From assembly GCA_000697335.1 (NCBI GenBank), contig JNEM01014382.1, positions 1 to 13,821 on the forward strand: a stretch of DNA of 13,821 nucleotides. The letters run 5' to 3'. Below are positions 1 to 7,670 of this stretch, piece by piece. The stretch's first letter is position 1; the number at the start of each line of letters is the position of its first letter. The translations under genes were made by a program, and so were the position numbers. The notes under the pieces are model-generated. The model did no database searches. It saw nothing but the letters and a program-made list of their open reading frames with translations, and was not told the origin of the DNA. The DNA is from Conidiobolus incongruus B7586 (lineage: Eukaryota > Entomophthoromycota > Entomophthoromycetes > Entomophthorales > Conidiobolaceae).

Positions 1-960
1 AAATATATAATATAAATTTAATCATTTTGTTTATTATTAATAACTTTTTGCTATATTTTTAATAAACTTCTAATATTTAAAGAATAATTCTTTTTATTAA
101 AGATTAAAATTTGATATTTAATAAACTAATAAAATTTTCTTATTAAATTTTTCTTCCTTATAAGTTAGTTTTTTAACTACCTAAAGCAATTATAATTATA
201 TAGGTTATAATCTAAGAAATATACTAGATTTGATAGTTTTTTCTAGTTATTTTTAATTAGAAAATTTTTTACATTTTTAAATTTATATATTTTAAAATTA
301 TTATATAATAATAATAAGTTTTCATAAATTATATTAAAAATACTAATTAAAAATATTTTTATTTGAAAAAATAATATAAAGTTTACTATTAATTAATTTT
401 CCTTCAAAAACTAAATAAAAATAGTATATAATATTATAGTCTATTATAATAATTAACAATTGTTTATTAATAAAATATTTATTTAAAAAGGTTTATAAAA
501 AGGGTTAAATTAACTTAATCTAGTATTTTGATTTATGTTCTAGTAAAGGATTATATATAAAAATTTAAAATTCATCAATTTTAATTATTTATTATAAAAG
601 CTTAAGTTTTTAGTAATATTTTAATTAATTTTGTTTAATAATAACTACTCTAGTTTTTTTAAGCTTTAGTTAAATTATAAGATACTTATTTATATTTTTA
701 TTTATTAATTTAAGTTTAAACTTTAATATATATAAAATACTTATGTAACTAATATTAAAATGTCTTGATAATTCTTTAACTAAAATAAAAAGGTGTTTTT
801 TAATATATTTTTTGATTTTATTAATAATTGAAAATATAATAATTAAATTTAATCTTTTATATTTTAACAAATTTTAAATAATTTCTCTCTTAACTTTGAA
901 ATAGTTTACTTAACAATAAATAGTTGATTTAAATAATATTTCATTACCAAAAGCTGTTTA
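1..960 (-). mobile_element. Decayed Tc1/mariner-like transposon, transposase remains
   Basis: Reading the minus strand from about 960 towards 1 gives a much-stopped transposase-like trace of about 320 codons, close to the usual Tc1/mariner length of about 340 aa. The clearest part lies at 870-670, where KELSRHFNIS...ILYILK has the form of the second helix-turn-helix of Tc1-type transposases. Downstream an IIIIDYN stretch near 441 sits where the first catalytic Asp is expected. A FLDYN stretch near 212 resembles the FxQDN box, and about 35 codons further on a stop-SLIK stretch near 106 resembles the WSLLK after NPIE. Spacings fit the family, but residues are heavily changed. The left end is cut by the window, so terminal repeats and target duplication cannot be seen. 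The tail (about 30-252) recurs at 13600-13821. That it is repeated DNA is firm. The family call is moderate. Confidence 0.5.
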
Positions 961-1087
961 TAAATTATAAATAGTTTTAGAGGGTTTATAGTTAAGTTTT
1001 ATTAATATTAAAATAAAAAACTTTTGATAATTACTATTTAGTTTAAATATAATTAAATTAAACAACCAATTTCAAAAAGTTAATTTT

Positions 1088-1255
1088 TTAATCAAAAAGA
1101 TATAATATATATAATTTAAAAATATATAATCTCCTATTTATTTTATATATATCTGTTTTTTTTAAAACTAATAATATATTTGAAAAATTAGAAATTAAAA
1201 AATTTCTCATAATTTCAAATTTAAGATAATAAATTAAAAAACACTTGATTATTAA
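1088..1255 (-). repeat. Small coding-like repeat, copy B
   Basis: A 55-codon open stretch on the minus strand contains the segment EIMRNFLISNFSNILLVL (Met codon at 1210-1208). Copy A at 1298-1669 and copy C at 13049-13210 carry the same pattern, M-x-NFLI-[ST]-[DN]-[FY]-SN-x-[LF]-L-[VI]-L-[KR]. The nucleotide match between B and C across this core is roughly 80% by eye. The similarity continues for about 12 codons upstream and 20 downstream. The parent gene or element is not recognised. Confidence 0.6.
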
Positions 1256-1297
1256 TTAATTTAAATATGATAAAATTAAACCATATATTCTCAAATA

Positions 1298-1669
1298 TTA
1301 ATATTTTAATAAACAAAAAAGTATATATTTATATAATAATGTTGTAAAGATATATATTTTCCAATTTAATATATATGTATTTCTTAAAATCAATAATTTG
1401 TTTGAATAATCAGTAATTAAAAAATTTCCCATTTTTTCAATTCTGAGGTGATTAATCAATATCATATGTTCAAAATCAAATTGAATTATAAAATGATTGA
1501 TTTTAAAAAAAATCTGATATAAAAAAGTTTGATTTATTATCAATAAATCAATTCTTTGGATATATTTAATTTGTTTTTCAAATATATCTGCTAATCCTAA
1601 TGCTTTAACTTTATCAATAAAGTGTTGTATACTGTCAACAATGAACTCATTAGACTGATTTATGCTCAA
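1298..1669 (-). pseudogene. Coding-like relic, copy A of the small repeat family (unrecognised)
   Basis: The minus strand is open for 123 codons but has no ATG at its upstream end; the first possible start is a TTG. An in-frame stop lies three codons before it, with a possible TTTAG splice acceptor there. The upstream part includes VDSIQHFIDKVKALGLADIF, which has ordinary protein composition. The downstream part contains the shared core KMGNFLITDYSNKLLILR. The same frame continues upstream to about 1825 with four stops. I cannot name a family. Because it shares sequence with two shorter, broken copies and lies in CpG-free repeat DNA, I read it as the best preserved piece of a decayed repeated gene or transposon ORF rather than a working gene. 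Confidence 0.45.
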
Positions 1670-1779
1670 TGATTTCTAAAATATATGATCTTGATTTCAA
1701 AACAATAACAAACATGATATCAAATAACATCAATAAAACCAACATTATCTTAATGATGAATTACTAGATAATATACCAC

Positions 1780-2925
1780 CGTAATATGAGAATAATTCAG
1801 TTAACCATCTAACAGTGATAATCGATCAAAATTAGCCAGAAATTATAACTTATTAATATTGTATCTATAAGACATTAAGATATTCTAACTGATATCTTTA
1901 AAAGTCAAATTCAATTAAATATCGTATGATTTTATCTAAGATAATATGATTATTTTAGCCATTTATTAAAATATGAAACTTTAATTAAAATACATCTTAC
2001 TATTTACATGTGAAATGTTATTTATTTTACTCTATCATTAACTAAATTTTTATTCTATTAATTATTTATATATGTAATTTTATTTTTATCCAGTTTAGTG
2101 ATTTTTGCCCTGATCTAATTATAAAAACTAATTAATTGATAATTTAAATAAACAGTTTAATCGATTATCATTCTTGAATTATGACGACAAAATATTTATT
2201 TATATAATTTATTATCATATATAATTTCATCTTATGTAAATTCTTATAATTGAATGATTTAAATATATGCAAACTTAATATTAAAAAGTCAATTATTTTC
2301 ACATGTCAAAATTAAAAATATAATAAAATAGGATAATATATTAAATGATTCAAATATGAAGGTAATAAATATTTAATCATCTATAAAAAGTGACCAAATT
2401 TTTTTTTTAAATTTCTGGAATCAATGAAGAATTGTCTAAGCGACATTTGAATAGCATATTATATACCCAGTTTAAAATATAATTTAATATTAATAAATGG
2501 CCGATCATTAGAATATACATATATAATTACATATTTATATTTTGTTTATGCTTTGTAAATAAACTTTAAAAACAGATTAATTTTTGTAATACAAAATCTG
2601 GCATTAATGTATTTGCATAAACACCATTTTAGTAATTTAGATCATAAAAATTAGCTTGAGTTATAATTATAGTTAATAGCATTATAAATATAACTAGTAA
2701 TAAAAAATTTTATATTTTAATAGATTATATGATAATTATCTAGATATATTTCTACTTATATTTCACTAGTATTGATATTAAAAATGAATGTGAAATTTTT
2801 CAAAAAAAAATATTGCTGAATTTATTGTATATTGAGGTGATTGCTTGATTAAATGAATGAGACCATTTTAGTAAGGTTAAATTACAAATTTTGCATATGA
2901 GTTATATGAATTTCACCGTAATTAG
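1780..2925. other. AT-rich spacer upstream of the P450 gene
   Basis: No gene or RNA is supported here. CpG is at the normal level for this window's spacers (nine across 1780-2994). ACCATTTTAGTAA occurs exactly twice, at 2623-2635 and 2862-2874, each near an octamer-like TTTGCAT. A 13-base match in DNA this AT-rich is about what chance gives, so no regulatory claim is made. A weak coding-like minus-strand trace at 2280-2640 was considered and rejected. Confidence 0.6.
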
Positions 2926-2930
2926 TTGAG

Positions 2931-2938
2931 TATATAAA
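2931..2938 (+). promoter_or_regulatory. Probable TATA box of the P450 gene
   Basis: TATATAAA is preceded by GAG and followed by CCGTAGGGG. It stands out against the AT-rich background by its GC-containing flanks. It lies 56 bases before the ATG at 2995, which allows a short 5' leader. The call rests on sequence and spacing alone. Confidence 0.45.
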
Positions 2939-2994
2939 CCGTAGGGGAATATACAAATAAAATTCAATAATTTGATTTCATAGTATTTGATATT

Positions 2995-4742
2995 ATGAAA
3001 GAATATTTTGCATTTGCATTTTTACAATTGAAAAATGGTATTTCAGCCATTCCATTATCAGTCTGGTTAGCTCTTTTTATCGGATCAGTTGGATGGATTG
3101 GTTACTGGTACTACACTTTCATCTATTATCCCCATGTTATCGGGCCTTTGAAAGATATTCCTGGCACTAAATATCCTTTATGGGGTAGAATTAAATTAAA
3201 TTATTATACAATTCTTGGAAAACGTCCTTTCTATATCCATGAAATGCATAGAAAATACGGTCCAACAGTTTTAGTTGGTAATGCCTTCAATTATAATTCT
3301 TTTTCTTGTTAACTGACGAATGATAACTAGGGGCTCATATGGTATCGTTTATTGAGAAAGAATCTGTTAATAAGATTTATTCAACATATCAATTTCCTAA
3401 AGCTGATGAGTACAAAACCTATAATATTTATAATGGTGAGAATGTGTTTAGTACAAGGTATGTGATATATAGATATATAAACTGTAATTGAGATAATGAT
3501 TGGATTTTTTAGAAATCGCGAATTCCATGCTGTGAGAGTAAATTATATATATTTATATATTATATGTGATAATTGGTTTATTGACAATTCCTAATAATAT
3601 AGAGAAGAATCATTGCTCCAGCAGTTACTAATGCTAACCTTGATGAAATGGAAACTGTAGTATACAAAAAAGGCACCGTTGGCTTGCTAAATTATATTGA
3701 AAGAATGAGAAAAAAGTATAAAGACGAGGTTGATATCTTTGATGGATTTCACAGATCTACGATTGATGTTATTTGTGAATTGGCCTTTGGAATTGGATTC
3801 AATACACTACAAAACACTTGGATGCCAGTAATAGAATTGCTTAAATATGGTTCTTTAGTTTTATCCATTCGACCAATTATTCCCTTCATTTCATTTTTGG
3901 CAAATTTGATTCTACCCACTTTAATCATTGGTTTATATGTACTTTTTACTATCAAACCACCAAATACCAAGAATTCTAAAAATATGTTGGATAAGTTAAC
4001 TGTTGCGAAAGATCCTGAAACTGGAAAGAGTTTGACGAAGGCACAAGTAATTGCTGAGGCATTTATCTTGGTTATTGGTGGAATGGATACCACTGCAATT
4101 AGTCTAAGTTGGGCAATGTTCACCATTTTAAGAGATAGAAATTTGTATAAACAAATTCAAGATGAAGTCGATAGAGTATTTCCAAATCGTGATATTCCAA
4201 TCGATGCAGAGACATGTCGCACATCTTTACCCATCCTTGAAGCAGCGATATTAGAGGCACTAAGACTATATCCATGCTCTGGAGAATATTTACCTAGAAC
4301 TGCACCAATTGGTGGAACTAAATTATCAGGATATGATATTCCTGGAGAGGTAATAATAAATAATTGACTATTCCAAATATCTTATTAAAATTGATGGCTA
4401 TAGACAATGGTATTTACCTCACCATTTGCTTATCAACGAGCTGAGAACCTCTGGGATCGACCCGATGAATATGATCACACTCGTTGGTTGAATGAAGATC
4501 AAGCTGAGCTGAAGTCCAAACTAATGGTTTTTTCCCAAGGACCAAGAGGTTGTCCTGGTCGCGCTTTAGCTTGGCTTGAAATGTTTTTGTTGTCAGCCAC
4601 TTTGTTCCAAAAGTATGAAATGGAATTGAGTCCAGGTCAAGCACCTGATAAAGGATTCAAAGCGTATTTCTTAATGAAACCTGCTAGTTATTCATTAAAG
4701 ATTAAGATGACTCCAAGGATCTCTGAACAATTGGTTGATTAA
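2995..4742 (+). CDS. Cytochrome P450 monooxygenase, microsomal type, five exons
   Basis: Exons 2995-3277, 3331-3457, 3513-3537, 3603-4349 and 4404-4742 join to 1521 nt, 506 aa plus stop. All introns are GT-AG and the frame holds throughout. P450s are heme-thiolate enzymes using NADPH-P450 reductase to oxidise lipids, secondary metabolites or xenobiotics. The substrate here is unknown. Residues about 20-45 form an N-terminal membrane anchor, followed by a Pro/Gly hinge (KDIPG), so it should sit on the ER facing the cytosol. The I-helix oxygen-binding motif is GGMDTT (304-309), the K-helix ExxR is EALR (363-366), and the heme loop FSQGPRGCPG (437-446) has the ligand Cys444. The usual C-helix Trp is absent (REFHAVRRR at the expected place), and the PERF-type motif reads DHTRW. 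Length is normal for the class. It is convergent with NPR2. A CYP family number cannot be given from sequence alone. Confidence 0.93.
3278..3330 (+). other. P450 intron 1 (53 bp)
   Basis: The donor is GTAATG, a branch-like ACTGAC lies 14-19 bases before the end, and the acceptor is ACTAG. Splicing joins VLV-G to AHMVSFIEKES and removes an in-frame stop. This restores the usual P450 run after the YGP motif. Confidence 0.88.
3458..3512 (+). other. P450 intron 2 (55 bp)
   Basis: The donor is GTATGT and the acceptor is TTTTTTAG. It splits an Arg codon (AG|A) and joins FSTR to NREFHAVR. Confidence 0.85.
3538..3602 (+). other. P450 intron 3 (65 bp), after a 25-nt microexon
   Basis: The donor is GTAAAT, a TTGAC branch-like site lies about 20 bases before the end, and the acceptor is AATATAG. 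It joins HAVR to RRIIAPAV, giving the expected basic C-helix segment. The exon before it (3513-3537) is only 25 nt. Confidence 0.85.
4350..4403 (+). other. P450 intron 4 (54 bp)
   Basis: The donor is GTAATA, a TTGAC branch-like site lies near 4364, and the acceptor is GGCTATAG. A phase-0 junction joins GYDIPGE to TMVFTSPFAYQR, matching the usual P450 strand before the PERF region. Confidence 0.9.
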
Positions 4743-4798
4743 ATAGCATAATTTTGACATATATTAATAAATTATATAGCTATATTAAATAATATAGT
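4743..4798. terminator. Shared 3' intergenic segment with AATAAA
   Basis: The 56 bp between the P450 and NPR2 stop codons contain AATAAA at 4766-4771 on the plus strand, 24 bases after the P450 stop. On the minus strand an AATAAA overlaps the NPR2 stop codon itself. In DNA this AT-rich the hexamers could be chance, but the spacing implies overlapping 3' UTRs. Confidence 0.45.
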
Positions 4799-5965
4799 TT
4801 ATTTATAAACAAACTTGATACCAGGCTCTAATGATAATAAATCATTCATTTCTTTATAACTATAGCCATATTCACAGCAGATTTCGTCCATACATTTGGA
4901 TCCATCTAGATACTTCTTTAATCCAAGAGGAATTACTCCCTTGATTTCTTCGATCAGGATTGGATATTGGTGAACACGATAAAGCACGTTTCGCATTATC
5001 CCAAATAAAAAGAATCGTCTAACGTCCACATTCAAAGAAGTTATCTGATTATCTTCAACCCATTGGGCAACCTTTACTCCACTCTGTAGAGAACAATATA
5101 AAGAAAAGAGCTTGGGAAAAGATGGGCCGGGCTTTCCAGGTGGAATAACGAAATGAATGCATTCAGATTGAAGATTTGGATTTGTAATCAACTGATTGAC
5201 ACTGGGTTTGACAGCATATATGTTTGAATACTGAAAGGTGTCTACAGTTTGTATTCCTCCATAATAAGCAAGGTTATCAATGCATTTCTGTGTTAGATTA
5301 ATTTCAACACCACTTAATTGACTGATTTTTTTAACATGATTGATTCCATTAATATGAGGAATGATTTGCCGCGTCGTCAAGTCCCAACCAGGCTCGCTCA
5401 ATGTAATTAAATCTATCAGAGGAAGAGGAGTCTGATGTGGTTGAATAGGAGTGGGCTGCTTATATAAAGGAAATAATTTAAGGTTTAAAATATCTGTTTT
5501 ACCTAGCATAATTCTAGTCTCACACATATTATTTAAATCTTCTAGCATATGTTCAAAAGTTGGGAGCAAGAACTGTTTACGCTCTGGATTGCTTAAAAAC
5601 TCTCTATCCTCCTCTATTGTCTTCAAAAAATTAGCCATCTTTTTGACCAGAGGCTCATAGCTAAAAGTGTTGCTATTGATGTCAAAAACAAAGCATAAAT
5701 TAAACATGAGAGCATTTCTTTCGTATTTATCATGTTCAATAGTAATTGGACATCCAACGACTTTATAATTTCTGGTGCAAAACGTAATGAGTCGATGACA
5801 AAGTGGCGTTTTTGGGATAACTAAGTCTGAGTATTGGTCAAAATCAAACAATCTGCTATCTTTAGAAGTTAAACTGCCTTCAGGAACTTCATAGATCACC
5901 TTGGGACCTTGTATCGGATGAAATTCACTATAGAATAAACAGTGAAGTTTCGGAAAACCAAACAT
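4799..5965 (-). CDS. NPR2: NPR2/NPRL2, GATOR1 (SEACIT) subunit
   Basis: A single uninterrupted 388-aa frame, matching human NPRL2 (380 aa) from end to end. NPR2 pairs with NPR3, and with DEPDC5/IML1 forms GATOR1, the GAP for Rag/Gtr GTPases that restrains TORC1 at the vacuole or lysosome when amino acids are scarce. The N-terminal longin-like part opens with FYSEFHPIQGPKVIYEVPEG (11-30). The GAP arginine finger, Arg78 in human NPRL2 within KYSRNALLFN, is kept here as Arg83 in KYERNALMFN. The middle part has WDLTTRQIIPHINGINHVKK, close to the human WDLTTQQILPYIDG. The C-terminal winged-helix region includes LFSLYCSLQSG and DEICCEYGYSYKEMNDLL. Start and stop agree with the family, so it looks functional. 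The upstream side is an 800-bp spacer shared with the p24 gene's 3' end. Confidence 0.97.
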   Translation of the reverse strand: MFGFPKLHCLFYSEFHPIQGPKVIYEVPEGSLTSKDSRLFDFDQYSDLVIPKTPLCHRLITFCTRNYKVVGCPITIEHDKYERNALMFNLCFVFDINSNTFSYEPLVKKMANFLKTIEEDREFLSNPERKQFLLPTFEHMLEDLNNMCETRIMLGKTDILNLKLFPLYKQPTPIQPHQTPLPLIDLITLSEPGWDLTTRQIIPHINGINHVKKISQLSGVEINLTQKCIDNLAYYGGIQTVDTFQYSNIYAVKPSVNQLITNPNLQSECIHFVIPPGKPGPSFPKLFSLYCSLQSGVKVAQWVEDNQITSLNVDVRRFFLFGIMRNVLYRVHQYPILIEEIKGVIPLGLKKYLDGSKCMDEICCEYGYSYKEMNDLLSLEPGIKFVYK

Positions 5966-6765
5966 TGTATAGATGTTATACTATTAGTCGTTGAAATTTA
6001 AATTTGTTGCTTTTGATTATATTTATAATAATTATTTACCATTTGGTTAATAAATTTTTAGCAATAATTAAAATTAAAAATATTAAAATGACTGATCAAT
6101 TTAAAATTTATTTTTATTCGGAATAAATTCTTAGTTATGGGACAAAATTTTATCTGATTTTTGTCATATCAGTTTAATTTGAAAACTTTAACATTTTTCA
6201 TTCCAAATAGATAAAATAAATTAATAAATTAATAATTCGATTAAGATATTTCAAGGATAGGATTATATTGATATATAAATATCTTGAATTTAACCATAAT
6301 ATCGTATGAATTTTATAAAATTCTTAATCCAAATAGAATTGTATACTGACACAAAATTATTAGCACATTTAATTAACATATCTCCTATAACGTTAAATCA
6401 AAATTTTATGTTTTTATATAAATGATATAATTATATTTTCATTATTTTTTAAAACTGAATAAATGAATATGATGTTATTATCTACCAAATATTTATATAC
6501 CTGTAAATTGAATTTATTAGTAAACAAATCTAATAATCATTTATAATTAACAATATTATTAACTAGATACAATTAATGATATTTTATTGAATATGATCAC
6601 TGAAGATTGAAATATATATCAAATCCGAAAATATTCTATATTATAAATATTAAATTGATAAAAATGTTAATATTAAAAAAATAACTATTAAATGATAAAA
6701 TCAAAGAATATTCAATCAAACCATAACATGAAATTTTTAATTATTGAAAGATATATTCGATTGAA
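5966..6765. other. AT-rich spacer: NPR2 promoter side and p24 3' side
   Basis: Both neighbours are on the minus strand, so this holds the NPR2 promoter (near 5966) and the p24 3' UTR (near 6765). On the minus strand a CCAAAT lies about 85 bases before the NPR2 ATG and a TATAAATA about 60 bases before it. Neither is secure in this composition. No open frame or RNA is supported. Seven CpGs occur, the normal level for spacers here. Confidence 0.6.
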
Positions 6766-7359
6766 TTAAACTAAACGTCTATTATCGAAAAATTTCTTAA
6801 TTTGAGTGATTTGCCAAATACAAACAGCACCCAATAAAACAGATTGGAAGACTGCCCACCAGAAAATTCTTTTGGAAATGGACTTGTTGGATCTATCAAT
6901 TTTGAAGCTTCTAACAGCTAAAGTCTCTCTAATATTATACAACTGATCGACTAAACCTTCTAATTTATAGAATTCTTCATCAAACTTAGTAGCATCGACC
7001 GATGTATCAGCTGACCAAGCATTGGTGTTGTCGGTATAAGAGTGGGGATACAGAGAAATGAGCTTAGTATCGGGTCCGTTAGTAAAGCAATATTTATGGA
7101 TACCAGGCTCAGTAGCATTATAATGATAATATCCTTCAGTTACCCCATTGTCTCTCTTTAGCACGTTGTTGTAGGAATCTTTCATTTCGAAATCAACCTT
7201 CTGATCGCCACCTTCGATAATTGAAAAAGATATCAAAAACACTTCATGCTTTTGTAATTTGTGGGAATAGCAATCGGTAGTATAAGGATTAATATAAACT
7301 TTAAAAGCTTCAATTAAAAATACTTGAGCTATAACAGCTAAAAATAAATTAAGTTTCAT
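6766..7359 (-). CDS. p24/EMP24/TMED-family cargo receptor, probably beta type
   Basis: A single-exon, 197-aa type I membrane protein with complete p24 architecture. It has a signal peptide (1-18, cleavage after IEA likely), then a GOLD domain of about 19-115 with the disulfide pair Cys30 (TTDCY) and Cys91 (HKYCFTN). A coiled-coil segment spans about 124-160, a transmembrane helix about 165-185, and the cytosolic tail is QIKKFFDNRRLV. p24 proteins cycle between ER and Golgi, bind COPI and COPII coats, and package GPI-anchored and other cargo. The EGG strand in the GOLD domain and the tail pattern (basic, FF, RR, Leu-Val) most resemble p24-beta (yeast Emp24, human TMED2, tail KRFFEVRRVV). A possible N-glycosylation site is NAT at 81-83. 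Assignment to the family is firm and to the beta subfamily likely. tRNA-Arg lies 238 bp upstream on the same strand. Confidence 0.93.
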   Translation of the reverse strand: MKLNLFLAVIAQVFLIEAFKVYINPYTTDCYSHKLQKHEVFLISFSIIEGGDQKVDFEMKDSYNNVLKRDNGVTEGYYHYNATEPGIHKYCFTNGPDTKLISLYPHSYTDNTNAWSADTSVDATKFDEEFYKLEGLVDQLYNIRETLAVRSFKIDRSNKSISKRIFWWAVFQSVLLGAVCIWQITQIKKFFDNRRLV

Positions 7360-7592
7360 ATTATTAGTTGATTAAATAAAGTGATTAACAGTCTATTCAT
7401 TGATACATTTGGAGATATTTTAAAATAAATTAAATACTATTAATTATGGGTTAAAATATTGTTTCAATATAATTCATCCAAGTAAAAAATAATACGAAAA
7501 TAAAAATGATTGGATAATTAACATTATTATTAAGTTTAAAGAACTAATGGACTGAGATGAGAAAAAGTAAGTATTTAGGTAAATATAAAGAT

Positions 7593-7596
7593 AAAA
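7593..7596 (-). terminator. RNA polymerase III T-run terminator for tRNA-Arg
   Basis: On the minus strand the discriminator base of the tRNA is followed by C and then TTTT. This is the standard Pol III stop, one base past the mature 3' end. CCA is not encoded. Confidence 0.8.
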
Positions 7597-7597
7597 G

Positions 7598-7670
7598 CGA
7601 TTCCACCAGGGATCGAACCTGGAATCTCTTGATCCGTAGTCAAGCGCCTTATCCATTTGGCCATGGAACC
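7598..7670 (-). tRNA. tRNA-Arg (anticodon ACG)
   Basis: A 73-nt cloverleaf without intron. The acceptor GGTTCCA pairs with TGGAATC (one G-T), with discriminator G. The D stem is GCC/GGC. The anticodon stem CTTGA/TCAAG closes the loop CTACGGA, giving anticodon ACG. The variable region is AGATT. The T stem CCAGG/CCTGG carries loop TTCGATC. A34 would be edited to inosine to read CGU, CGC and CGA arginine codons. Internal promoter boxes are present: A box TGGCCAAATGG (7663-7653) and B box GGTTCGATCCC (7619-7609). All stems pair, so it looks functional. It lies between the p24 gene and the AP-3 delta promoter. Confidence 0.97.

Larger units (their letters stand above)
1..1779. repeat. CpG-free relic block, left flank
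   Basis: There is not one CG dinucleotide before the one at 1780-1781, on a stretch that still contains several C and several G per 60 bases. The next 1.2 kb (1780-2994) contains nine and the spacer 5966-6765 contains seven. The block coincides with the transposase relic and the small coding-like repeats. I infer that it is repeat-derived DNA that lost CpG by deamination of methylated cytosine. From 961 to 1087 I see nothing but AT-rich sequence. Confidence 0.8.

Noticed and set aside
1298-1470. PUF (Pumilio) repeat similarity of the GNFLI/SNxLL motif
   Set aside because: The GN-[FY]-x-[IV] pattern is suggestive, but the spacing of the following residues does not fit a PUF helix pair, and the similarity is too short.
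1298-1669. A working 123-aa gene
   Set aside because: No ATG at the front, related broken copies nearby, and CpG-free repeat context. Better read as a relic.
2280-2640. Minus-strand coding-like trace in the P450 upstream spacer
   Set aside because: About 120 codons with five stops. Across six frames of spacer this depth of openness is expected by chance often enough, and no motif or start is visible.
2623-2874. Exact 13-base repeat ACCATTTTAGTAA as a P450 regulatory element
   Set aside because: With about 80% A+T, roughly one such match is expected within a spacer of this size, so no function is claimed.
2995-4742. P450 as a pseudogene broken into three pieces
   Set aside because: Four GT-AG introns remove every stop and rebuild a normal 506-aa protein with all core motifs.
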